A stretch of 64,000 nt of DNA from assembly GCF_003610405.1 (NCBI RefSeq), contig NZ_RAQC01000001.1, positions 992,001 through 1,056,000 on the forward strand, in the 5' to 3' direction. Positions within the stretch are counted from its first letter, which is position 1. Every line of letters begins with the position of its first letter. The DNA comes from Microbacterium sp. AG238 (lineage in GTDB: Bacteria > Actinomycetota > Actinomycetes > Actinomycetales > Microbacteriaceae). Under the pieces are notes generated by a model that was not told the DNA's origin, made no database searches, and saw only the letters and a program-made list of their open reading frames with translations. The position numbers and the translations under genes were made by a program. This document shows, in pieces, positions 52,141 through 60,056 of this stretch.

Positions 52141-52920
52141 TCAGTTCAAGGGGCGCGTCGAGGGCGGGATGACTCCGTTGGCGTAGAGCTGCTGGGCCAC
52201 GTCCTGCAGCGCCGTGAGAGCGACCCGCTGCGTCGTCGGACCGTACGAGATGCGGGCCACGCCGAGATCCTCGTACTCCGTCGCGGTGAGCGCGCCGGGC
52301 AGCCCGATCACGCTGAGCTTGCGCTCCCCGAGGCCGTCGACGAGGCGCCGGGTGATGTCGGCATCGAGGATGCCCGGGACGAACACCAGATCGGCACCGG
52401 CGTCGAGGTAGGCGCGGCCCCGCTCGATCGCGTCGGCGATCGACTCCTCGGTCGAACGGTCGCCCGCGCGCACGAAGGCGTCGGTGCGGGCGTTGAGGGC
52501 GAACGGGACACCCTCGGACTCCCCCGCCCGGACGATGGCCTCGACCGCGCGGACCGAGTCCGCGAGAGGCTGCAGGCGGTCTTCGACGTTGGCTCCGACG
52601 ATGCCCACGCCGATGGCCCGGCGCGTCGTCTCACCGGGGTCGCCGAAGCCGGCGTCGAGGTCGGCCGACACCGGGACGTCGCCGGCCACCGAGACGATGC
52701 GGCCCACCATGTCGAGCACGATCTCGAGCGGGATGTCGGTGCCGTCCTCGTACCCGAACGACGCGGCGATCGAGTGACCGGCGGTGGCGATCGCGCGCGT
52801 CTCGGGCAGAGCCAGGATGGCCTCGGCCGACACCACGTCCCACACGTTCACCACCCGGAGGATCTCGGGCGCGGCATGGAGTGCGGACAGGGTCTGGGCT
52901 CGCTCAGCGGGGGTGCTCAT
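52141..52920 (-). CDS. Isocitrate lyase/PEP mutase superfamily protein
   Basis: This 259-residue TIM barrel belongs to the phosphoenolpyruvate mutase/2-methylisocitrate lyase group. The Mg site shows VSADLDAGFGD and GVGIVGANVEDRL, then ALNARTDAF and FVPGILDAD. The KKCGH cysteine loop of true isocitrate lyases is not seen, so a related C-C or C-P hydrolase such as oxaloacetate or carboxy-phosphono enzymes is likely. TAGCGT lies seven bases before the ATG, so leaderless. Confidence 0.85.
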   Translation of the reverse strand: MSTPAERAQTLSALHAAPEILRVVNVWDVVSAEAILALPETRAIATAGHSIAASFGYEDGTDIPLEIVLDMVGRIVSVAGDVPVSADLDAGFGDPGETTRRAIGVGIVGANVEDRLQPLADSVRAVEAIVRAGESEGVPFALNARTDAFVRAGDRSTEESIADAIERGRAYLDAGADLVFVPGILDADITRRLVDGLGERKLSVIGLPGALTATEYEDLGVARISYGPTTQRVALTALQDVAQQLYANGVIPPSTRPLN

Positions 52921-52927
52921 GCCGATC

Positions 52928-52933
52928 ACGCTA
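52928..52933 (-). promoter_or_regulatory. -10 element of the ICL/PEP-mutase gene
   Basis: TAGCGT, seven bases before ATG 52920. Confidence 0.5.
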
Positions 52934-52998
52934 ACCGCGCGCGGCGGGCACGGGGCACATGTTGCGCGATTCGACAACACGTGTCATCGGGCCGCGCC

Positions 52999-53121
52999 TC
53001 AGCCCTGGCGCCCTTTGAACCGCGGGTTGAGCTTGTTGATGACGTATATGCGGCCACGGCGACGCACGACCTGCGCGCCGGGCTGATTCTTCAGCGACTT
53101 GATGGATGCGCGAACCTTCAC
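52999..53121 (-). CDS. rpmJ: Ribosomal protein bL36, zinc-free (C-minus) paralogue
   Basis: This 40-residue protein was found by direct translation: it begins [12 protein letters not shown] and ends NPRFKGRQG. The zinc ligands CxxC...C of standard bL36 are absent; the sequence [18 protein letters not shown] matches the YkgO-type paralogue that replaces the zinc form in zinc starvation. GTG 53121 follows AGGAGG. A Zur-like palindrome lies 13 bp upstream, overlapping the promoter. It is an alternative subunit of the large ribosome; the canonical gene would lie elsewhere. Confidence 0.95.
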   Translation of the reverse strand: MKVRASIKSLKNQPGAQVVRRRGRIYVINKLNPRFKGRQG

Positions 53122-53133
53122 GACAACCTCCTA

Positions 53134-53150
53134 TTGAGAACTCTTATCAA
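53134..53150. promoter_or_regulatory. Putative Zur box between rpmJ paralogue and CobW-like gene
   Basis: TTGAGAACTCTTATCAA reads TTGATAAGAGTTCTCAA on the other strand; six of eight arm positions are symmetric and the 15-mer core TGATAAGAGTTCTCA resembles the actinobacterial Zur pattern TGAnAAnnnTTnTCA. It sits where promoters for both divergent genes should be. Confidence 0.6.
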
Positions 53151-53203
53151 CAACAAGGTACGGTGGAGGACCGATCGCCACAACTCGAGCCGGAGAGAAC
53201 ACC

Positions 53204-54133
53204 GTGACCACTCATCTCGCCGTCACCGGCGTCTGCAGCGCCGAACGCCGTCGTTACGCCCGTCTGTGCGTCATCGCCGGGCGCCATCGCGCCCTCCGCG
53301 TCATCGACCTCGCCAGCGACGCCGACCCGGCCCACATCCACGCCACCGTCCACGGAATGCCCTCGCTCTGCGTGCTGGATGCCCGCCATGCGATGGACGA
53401 CCTGCGCGACGAGGCACCGCTGCGTCGGACCGTCCCGCACGGAGACGGGCGAGGAGACGTCGGAGCACGGGCGCGGCTGGCGGCGCAGCTGATCGAGGCG
53501 GCGAGCGCCGTCGTGATCGTCAACTGGGAGCGGATGCCGACGGCCGACCTGTCGATCCTCATGGCACTCGCGTCGCACCTGGCACCGACCGCCCGCATCC
53601 GACTCAGCCGCGGCGTCGTCGACGACCTCTCCGCACTGGGCTTCGGCACCACCCTTCCGCTGCGCGACGCGGGCGACCGCGCCGGATGGACGCGTGCTCT
53701 CAACGGCGAGCACGATCCGTTCCTGACCGATCGACGCGTTGCGACGATGCGCTACGAGCAGTTGCGCCCGTTCCACCCCGGCCGGCTCGTGCTGGCTCTC
53801 GATCTGCTCGATTCCGACTCGTGCGGACTGGTCCTGCGATCGGTCGGGGTCTGCCGTCTCGCGACGCGGCCGAATGTTCCCGCGCGGTGGGAGCAGGCTG
53901 GTTCGGCCATGTGGATCGACCCGATCGAGGCCGGCCACGGACTCGACGACGTCGGCCAGGACATCGCGCTGACGGGCGTCGACCTGAACACCGCAGCTGT
54001 TCGGCACGTCCTGGATGCTGCCGTGCTCGACGACGCGGAGCTGTCGGCGGGTCCGACGGCCTGGCGACGGCTGTCCGACCCCCTGCCCGAATGGAACGTG
54101 GCGGTCGGGTCCGAAGACCCGACCGCCGACTGA
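53204..54133 (+). CDS. CobW C-terminal domain protein with degenerate GTPase
   Basis: This 309-residue protein matches the CobW/YciC/ZNG1 family, zinc-handling GTPases, in its second half: ALNGEHDPFLTD, LRPFHPGRLVLALDLL, GVCRLATRPNVPARWEQAG. The N-terminal half is degenerate: the P-loop position reads VTGVCSAERRRYA instead of GxxGxGKT, the base-recognition NKxD reads VIVNWERM (about residue 106), and the metal CxCC motif is absent with about 80-100 residues missing. GTG 53204 follows GGAGAG. The Zur-like site places it in the zinc-starvation response; it probably is not an active GTPase. Confidence 0.82.
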   Translation: MTTHLAVTGVCSAERRRYARLCVIAGRHRALRVIDLASDADPAHIHATVHGMPSLCVLDARHAMDDLRDEAPLRRTVPHGDGRGDVGARARLAAQLIEAASAVVIVNWERMPTADLSILMALASHLAPTARIRLSRGVVDDLSALGFGTTLPLRDAGDRAGWTRALNGEHDPFLTDRRVATMRYEQLRPFHPGRLVLALDLLDSDSCGLVLRSVGVCRLATRPNVPARWEQAGSAMWIDPIEAGHGLDDVGQDIALTGVDLNTAAVRHVLDAAVLDDAELSAGPTAWRRLSDPLPEWNVAVGSEDPTAD

Positions 54134-54148
54134 GCCGGCAGGTACGGC

Positions 54149-57100
54149 TCAGACCCGTTCGCGGCGATGCGCACGCCGGCGCAGGAGGGTGAGGAGGGCC
54201 CCACCCGCCAGGAGAGCGAGGGCGATCCCGGTCGCGGTGACGGCGGTCGCGCCGTCACCGCCGGTTGCGGCGAGGTCGCGACGAGATCCGGTTCCCGCAC
54301 CGACGACCGAGCCCGCGGTGTCACTCGCGCCCGCACCGTCGGCCGGAGCCCCACCCGTGCCGCCGGCACCACCGCCGCCTCCGACGCCGCCGTCCGAGCC
54401 CCCGCCCGAGCCGCTGCCGGGGTTCCCGGGCTCGGCCGCCGCCACGACCGTGAACAGCGACACCCGCGAGTTGTCGACAGCACCGAACGGATCACTCGTG
54501 CGGACGTACCACCCGCGCTCGCCCTCCTCGGCGAGCGGCCATGCGGCCGAGAGGATCGAGCCGCTCGCGACATCCGAGAAGGTCGCGATCTCCGTGCCGC
54601 CGAGGACCTCCGCCGAGAAGGCGTCGGTGCCGAGGGTGCGCGTGCCCGGGTCGATGCGCAGCTGCTCGTACGTGAGCGCGAACTCCTGCTGCGAGTAGTC
54701 CCCTGCTCCCGCCGGGCCCAGGAGGCTCGGCTCGTCGGAGTTGTAGACGTCGAGTGACGGCGAGTAGGTGCGCACGAGCATCTGCCGCCCCTCGTTGTCG
54801 AAGTGCAGGAGGCGGAGGAAGCCGAGGCCGCCCTCCGGGAGGCCCTGGTAGTCGAACAACATCGAGTACACGGTGCGATCCGAGACGCCGTCGCCGTCGT
54901 CGTCGAACGCGTCCTCGCGCAGGAATGCGTCGTGGTAGTGCCCGGAGAAGACCATGCGGACGTTCGGGTTGGTCGCGACGACCTCGTCCATGACCCGCTG
55001 CGGGATCGCGCCGAGCCCGCCGGTGGTGAGGATGAACTCGTGCTGCGCGATGATCGCGACGCGATCGGGGTGCTGCGCGAGCACCTCGTTCATCCACGCG
55101 ATCGATTGATCGCCGGGGAGCCATCCGGTGTACAGCATGAGGAAGTCGATGCCGCCCGCCGAGATGAGGTCGTAGTGACCGCGGTTGTCCTCGAAGCTGC
55201 CGCCGTACCAGGGATTGCCGGCGTAGCGGTCCTCGCCGAAGTACGCACCGTAGTTCGAGTAGTCCTCGAGGTGGTGGCCCACATCGTGGTTGCCGGCGAG
55301 CACGCCGTAGGGCAGACCGGCCTCGTCGAGGCGGCGGTACTCGGGGTCGGCTCGCTCCCACTGCTCCATGACGTCGTAGTCGTCGATGATGTCGCCGGTG
55401 TGGAAGAGGTACTGCAGGTTGAGGTCGTCGCGCCGGTCGAGCAGGTACGAGTGGATGGCCTGCTGGTGACGATACGGCTCCCCGGGCAGGGTGTTCTCGT
55501 TGTAGTACTGCGTGTCCGACTCCCACGCCAGGGTGAAGTCGTACTCGCTGCGCGGAACATCGGCGGCGTTGTGCGGTGCGACCGGAGTCGTCCGGTCCGA
55601 GCGGTCCGCGCCCGCGAAGCCCTCGGAGTGCTGCACGAGCATCCGCACCACCCGTCCCGCGCCGTCCGAGGCGGCGAATGCGTAGTCGTCGACCGCGACG
55701 ACGGCGTCGAGCGAGAACGACTCGTCGTCGGACGCGCTCACGTGGCGGTCGACCTCGTCCCATCCCGATCCGTCCGCGCGCTGCACGTAGAGGATCACGG
55801 TGGCTCCCGCGTCGGCACGACCCGACCACGTCGAGCGGACATCCGATCCGGCGTCGGCATCGCTGACTGCGACGTCGAACGACTGGTATGGGAAGGCGCG
55901 GTCACTCGAGTTCTCCTCCGCGACCCCGTCGATGGCCGCGAGCGTGCTCAGGTCGTCCGCGGTCAGCGGCTCCGCCTCGGCGCGATCGACGGCGCGAGCG
56001 TCCTGCACGGTGCCGGACTGCACGCTGACGTCACCGTCCGACAGATCGAGCCGGCGGCCCTCGAGGAAGCTCACGTCGAGCACGTCGCCCGTCGGGTCCT
56101 CGACCTTCGCCTGCAGGGTCACCTCACCGGCGGCGACCTCCGCCCCTTCGGCCGGCGCGAGCGCGCCCGCGCTCGGCTGCTCCTGGTAGGTCGTGAAGGT
56201 CGCGGTCCACGTGCCGGTGTTGCCGACGTGGTCGGTCGCGGTGATCTCCACGCGGTGGTCCCCCGCGGCAAGGGCCACCGAGGAGGTCTCATGGGGCAGG
56301 GCGATCTCTTCGCCGTCGAGTCGGGCGACGGTGCTCGCGACACCCGAGCCCGCGTCGGTGATCGCGGCGTCGATGAGGATCGGGCCCTGGTACGACGTGC
56401 CGTCCACGATCTGAGACACCACGACGGGGGCGGTGTTGTCGACCGTCACCGTTCGCGAGAGCGCCGTCTGTCCGTCGGTGGCGGCGACGACCGCGGCGCC
56501 GTCCGCGCGCTCGGTCGTGTCCCACGAGGCCGAGAGCGCGGCGAACGCGTCGTCGGGCAGGGCGAAGCGCGCCTCGTAGAAGTCGAGCTTGCCCGTCGGG
56601 GCTCCCGTCTCGGTCACGCTGTCGCCCATACGGAGGACGGCGGCGGGGTCGTCGTAGCCGACGGGTGTGAGCGTCCGCCCGTCGGGCAGGACCAGGCGCA
56701 GGCCTCGGATCTCGAAATCGTCGTTGTTCTCGGCGAGGTCGATCTCGGGCGCCTTCTTCGTTCCCGCCCAGACGCTGACGACGAGCTCATCGCCGCGGAC
56801 GACGTACTCGAGCGGAACGGGGGTGACGACCGTCTCCCATCCCTCCGTGCCGATCTCGAAGATGTTGAGGACGTCGTCGCCGATGCGCACGCCGTTCTTG
56901 AAGTAGTAGTTGACGTTCGTCGTGTCGAAGACGAATCGGGGTTCGTCCTCCAGAGTGGGCTCGGTCGGCACGGCCGCCCCGTCGATCGTCAGCTCGATCG
57001 GACTGGGGTAGGTGTCGCCGGCTGCCACGACCTCGGTCGCGCCCGAGACGAACCGGCCGTCCTCGAGATTGAGCCGGACCGGATTGGCGTCGACCCCCGC

Positions 57101-58675
57101 TACCGGGACACGATGGGCCTCGGTGGACGTGGAGTTCGTGCCGTCGCTCGCCGTGATCGTGTACTCGTACCAGCTCTTGCCGATGAGGTCGGCGGCGTTG
57201 ACCACGAACGTCACCGATCCGTCGCCCGCGTCGAGGAGGTTGATGCGCGCCGGGGCGCGATCGACGTCGTTGGCGAGTTCGAGCGTCACGGTCCGCGCCA
57301 GCACATCGTCGGTCACGGTCGCGGTGATGGCGAAGTCGGTGCCCGGCTGGATCTCGGCGGCGGTGCCGTCGACGATCATCGGCGCTTGCGTGTCCGGCGC
57401 GACGATCATGAGCCCCGCGGGAACCTGGTCTGCCTGCACGGCACCCGGTGACGCCGGGGCGAGATCGACGATCCGCTGCGTGGCGACATCCGCTCCGACG
57501 GTGTAGCGGATCCCCTGGTCGGCCACGGTGTCATCGGCGCCGTCGAGGTTGTACAACGCCGTGCTGACGTGGCGGCCGCTGTTGGTCTCGATGGCGATGC
57601 CGCGAGCGGAGCCGTTCGCCATACCCGCGGAGGAGATCTCGACGAGGCCCTCACCCGGAACGAGGCTCGAATCGAAGTGGGCGTTGAAGTCGGCGGCGGT
57701 GAGCGCGTCGTTGGCGCCGTTCTTGATCCACAGCACCAGCGTCTCCCCGCCCGGGATCACGACGTCGCCGGGCACGGCCGGCCAGACGCTCGACGAGCCC
57801 TCGACCGGGTACAGGTAGTCGATCGTGTAGTCGGAGAAATCGATCGGGTCGCTCGAGGCGTTGTACACCTCGATGAACTCGAAGGCGTCCGAGCCCGCGA
57901 CGTTCGCCGAGTCGGGCAGCAGCTCGGTGATCTGCAGCGGCGCGGTGACGACGGTCGGATCGGGCTTCGGGTCGAAGCCCGGCTGGCCCCCGGGCTCCTC
58001 GCCGACGGGCGGGGTGACGGCTTCGGGAGCCACGACACCGGGGGTGGCCACGGCCGGTTCCGCGAGGATGTCGGCACCGCCGTCGACCCGCTCGGCGGGC
58101 AGGCGGAAGTGCGCGGATTCTCCGGCCGCTGCCGCGGTGCGCCCGTAGGTCGACCACCCGACCGTCTGGTCGTTCTGAAGGATGCGGATACCGCGCGGCG
58201 CGCTGTTGGCCATCCCGGCCTGCCCCGTCACGCGCACGACGGTCGTGTCGGCGCCGGCGCCCCAATGCGCCCGGAAGTCGTCGATCGAGCGGGCGAAGGA
58301 ATCGACGCTGCCCGCCGTGTAGCTCAGCCAGAACACCACGGTGCCGCCGGCAGGGATCACGACCGGGTCGGGCAACGTGAGCGGCACGTCGCGAGAGCGA
58401 TCGGCGCCGTCGGTGTAGGTGTACGCGAACGAGACTCCCGCGGCCGCCAGGTCGACGTCTGCGGCACCGCGGTTGTGCACCTCGAAGAACTCGTAGTCGT
58501 CGACGCCGACGTTGTCGGGGGCGATCTCGGTGACGATCAGCGGGTCGGATGCCGCGTCGGCAGCCGTGGGCGCTGCAAGCGCGGGAGCCGCCAGCGAGAG
58601 CGAGACCGCTCCCGCGGCGAGCGACGCCGTCATCGCGATGGTCAGGAAACGGGCGCGTGGGCGCTCAACGGGCAT
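54149..58675 (-). CDS. Giant wall-anchored lamin-tail/metallophosphoesterase protein
   Basis: This 1,508-residue exported protein has a signal peptide (about 1-35), two lamin-tail domains (about 40-190, TEIAPDNVGVDDYEFFEVHN; about 255-385, DAFEFIEVYNASSDPIDFSD), several beta-sandwich modules and a metallophosphoesterase domain (about 1045-1330) with ESDTQYY, HTGDIIDD, LAGNHDVGHH, AQHE and SGHYHD. A Ca-like DDDGDGVSD loop follows. A Gly/Ser-rich spacer leads to LAATG, one helix and RRRAHRRERV, an LAxTG sorting signal. ATG 58675 starts the signal peptide. A PHO-like box lies 137 bp upstream, suggesting phosphate release outside the cell. Confidence 0.92.
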   Translation of the reverse strand: MPVERPRARFLTIAMTASLAAGAVSLSLAAPALAAPTAADAASDPLIVTEIAPDNVGVDDYEFFEVHNRGAADVDLAAAGVSFAYTYTDGADRSRDVPLTLPDPVVIPAGGTVVFWLSYTAGSVDSFARSIDDFRAHWGAGADTTVVRVTGQAGMANSAPRGIRILQNDQTVGWSTYGRTAAAAGESAHFRLPAERVDGGADILAEPAVATPGVVAPEAVTPPVGEEPGGQPGFDPKPDPTVVTAPLQITELLPDSANVAGSDAFEFIEVYNASSDPIDFSDYTIDYLYPVEGSSSVWPAVPGDVVIPGGETLVLWIKNGANDALTAADFNAHFDSSLVPGEGLVEISSAGMANGSARGIAIETNSGRHVSTALYNLDGADDTVADQGIRYTVGADVATQRIVDLAPASPGAVQADQVPAGLMIVAPDTQAPMIVDGTAAEIQPGTDFAITATVTDDVLARTVTLELANDVDRAPARINLLDAGDGSVTFVVNAADLIGKSWYEYTITASDGTNSTSTEAHRVPVAGVDANPVRLNLEDGRFVSGATEVVAAGDTYPSPIELTIDGAAVPTEPTLEDEPRFVFDTTNVNYYFKNGVRIGDDVLNIFEIGTEGWETVVTPVPLEYVVRGDELVVSVWAGTKKAPEIDLAENNDDFEIRGLRLVLPDGRTLTPVGYDDPAAVLRMGDSVTETGAPTGKLDFYEARFALPDDAFAALSASWDTTERADGAAVVAATDGQTALSRTVTVDNTAPVVVSQIVDGTSYQGPILIDAAITDAGSGVASTVARLDGEEIALPHETSSVALAAGDHRVEITATDHVGNTGTWTATFTTYQEQPSAGALAPAEGAEVAAGEVTLQAKVEDPTGDVLDVSFLEGRRLDLSDGDVSVQSGTVQDARAVDRAEAEPLTADDLSTLAAIDGVAEENSSDRAFPYQSFDVAVSDADAGSDVRSTWSGRADAGATVILYVQRADGSGWDEVDRHVSASDDESFSLDAVVAVDDYAFAASDGAGRVVRMLVQHSEGFAGADRSDRTTPVAPHNAADVPRSEYDFTLAWESDTQYYNENTLPGEPYRHQQAIHSYLLDRRDDLNLQYLFHTGDIIDDYDVMEQWERADPEYRRLDEAGLPYGVLAGNHDVGHHLEDYSNYGAYFGEDRYAGNPWYGGSFEDNRGHYDLISAGGIDFLMLYTGWLPGDQSIAWMNEVLAQHPDRVAIIAQHEFILTTGGLGAIPQRVMDEVVATNPNVRMVFSGHYHDAFLREDAFDDDGDGVSDRTVYSMLFDYQGLPEGGLGFLRLLHFDNEGRQMLVRTYSPSLDVYNSDEPSLLGPAGAGDYSQQEFALTYEQLRIDPGTRTLGTDAFSAEVLGGTEIATFSDVASGSILSAAWPLAEEGERGWYVRTSDPFGAVDNSRVSLFTVVAAAEPGNPGSGSGGGSDGGVGGGGGAGGTGGAPADGAGASDTAGSVVGAGTGSRRDLAATGGDGATAVTATGIALALLAGGALLTLLRRRAHRRERV

Positions 58676-58811
58676 GACAAGCCACCTTCGGTGCAAGAGG
58701 GATGCCGCCGACGGTAGGGACCGCACGCGAGCGCGAGGTGAACGGCGCTGCCCCGCCAGGTGTCCGCCCGGTGACGCGCCGCGACATCTCGGTGTGCTAG
58801 TCAGGCGTGGC

Positions 58812-58833
58812 GTTCACCGCGTGTTCACGGATC
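58812..58833. promoter_or_regulatory. Putative PHO box between the surface phosphoesterase and chrA
   Basis: Two 11-nt units, GTTCACCGCGT and GTTCACGGATC, form a direct repeat. The first 19 bases match 16 of 19 in the box before pit (9764-9782), in the same orientation relative to the minus-strand gene. A single inverted heptamer GGTGAAC lies at 58737. Confidence 0.55.
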
Positions 58834-58850
58834 GATGGTGCGCTGGACGC

Positions 58851-60056
58851 GTGTCGAACCTCGCCGCCGTGTTCGTCGTCTTCCTGCGCCTCGGGCTGAC
58901 CTCCTTCGGGGGCCCTGTCGCGCACCTCGGCTACTTCCGCGACGAGTTCGTCGCGCGGCGCCGGTGGATCGGCGACCGCGTCTACGGCGAGCTCGTGGCC
59001 CTGTGCCAGTTCCTGCCGGGGCCCGCGTCGAGCCAGGTGGGGTTCGCGATCGGCCTGCGCCGTGCCGGGCTCGCGGGCGCGCTCGCGGCCTTCGCCGCGT
59101 TCACCCTGCCCTCGGCGGCGCTCATGGTGTGGGCGGCGAGCGGTATCGGGGCCGTGACCGGCCCGGTCGCGACCGGGGTGATCGACGGCCTGAAGGTGGT
59201 CGCGGTCGCCGTCGTCGCGCACGCGGTCTGGGGCATGGCTCGGACTCTCGCTCCCGACCGCCCCCGCGGGACCATCGCGATCGCGGCGGCGGTCGGTACC
59301 GCCCTCGTGGGCGGGCCGTTCGCCCAGTTCGGCGCGATCGCGTTCGGCGCTCTCGCGGGGGCCCTGTGGCTCCGCGAGGATGCCGCGACACTCGACTCCG
59401 ACGACGCCGCGGACGACGCCCTTCCGAGCGCGGGCACCCGCATCGGCATCGCCGCGCTCGTGGTCCTGGCCGCCCTCCTCGTCGCGAGCCCGATCGCCGC
59501 ACGGGTCACGGGAGACGGCGTCATCGCCCTGTTCGACGCGTTCTTCCGCTCGGGCGCGCTCGTCTTCGGGGGCGGCCACGTCGTTCTCCCGCTTCTCGAG
59601 AGTGCGGTCGTCGGCCCCGGCTGGGTCGATGCCGAGACGTTCCTCGCCGGATACGGCGCGGCGCAGGCCCTCCCCGGACCGCTCTTCTCGTTCGCCGCCT
59701 ACCTGGGCGCGCTCTCGAGCGTCGGCCCCGGGGGCGCAGCGGGAGCCGCGATCGCGCTCGTCGCGATCTTCCTGCCCGGCTTCCTCCTGCTCCTCGGGGC
59801 CTTGCCCGTGTGGGCAGTCCTCCGGCGCCGCCCCCGCGCACGAGGCCTGGTGAGCGGGGCGAGCGCGGCGGTCGTCGGCATCCTCGGCGCCGCCCTCTAC
59901 GACCCGGTCTTCACGACGTCGGTGACCCGCGTCGACCAGTTCGCGCTCGCCCTCGTCTGCTTCGGTCTACTGACGCTCTGGCGCTGTCCGGCCTGGATGG
60001 TCGTGGTGCTGGGGGCCGGTGCGGGCGCGGCGACCGGAGCGCTGCTCAGCGGCTGA
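58851..60056 (+). CDS. chrA: Chromate transporter ChrA, long form
   Basis: This 401-residue membrane protein has both chromate-transporter halves: FLRLGLTSFGGPVAHLGYFR with ALCQFLPGPASSQVGFAIG in the first, and SGALVFGGGHVVLPLL with GYGAAQALPGPLFSFAAYLG in the second. The family exports chromate, but many copies act on sulfate or other anions. GTG 58851 (VSNLAAVF) starts at the first helix; the longer open frame is not supported. It is divergent from the surface phosphoesterase, 175 bp away. Confidence 0.9.
   Translation: MSNLAAVFVVFLRLGLTSFGGPVAHLGYFRDEFVARRRWIGDRVYGELVALCQFLPGPASSQVGFAIGLRRAGLAGALAAFAAFTLPSAALMVWAASGIGAVTGPVATGVIDGLKVVAVAVVAHAVWGMARTLAPDRPRGTIAIAAAVGTALVGGPFAQFGAIAFGALAGALWLREDAATLDSDDAADDALPSAGTRIGIAALVVLAALLVASPIAARVTGDGVIALFDAFFRSGALVFGGGHVVLPLLESAVVGPGWVDAETFLAGYGAAQALPGPLFSFAAYLGALSSVGPGGAAGAAIALVAIFLPGFLLLLGALPVWAVLRRRPRARGLVSGASAAVVGILGAALYDPVFTTSVTRVDQFALALVCFGLLTLWRCPAWMVVVLGAGAGAATGALLSG

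Noticed and set aside
52957..52982. Inverted repeat ACATGTTG/CAACACGT after rpmJ as terminator
   Set aside because: One mismatch, no T run, and it overlaps the promoter zone of the next gene, so it is too weak to list.
54803..57451. 882-codon plus-strand open frame over the surface phosphoesterase gene
   Set aside because: It is a shadow frame of the phosphoesterase chain, which has signal peptide, domains and sorting signal.
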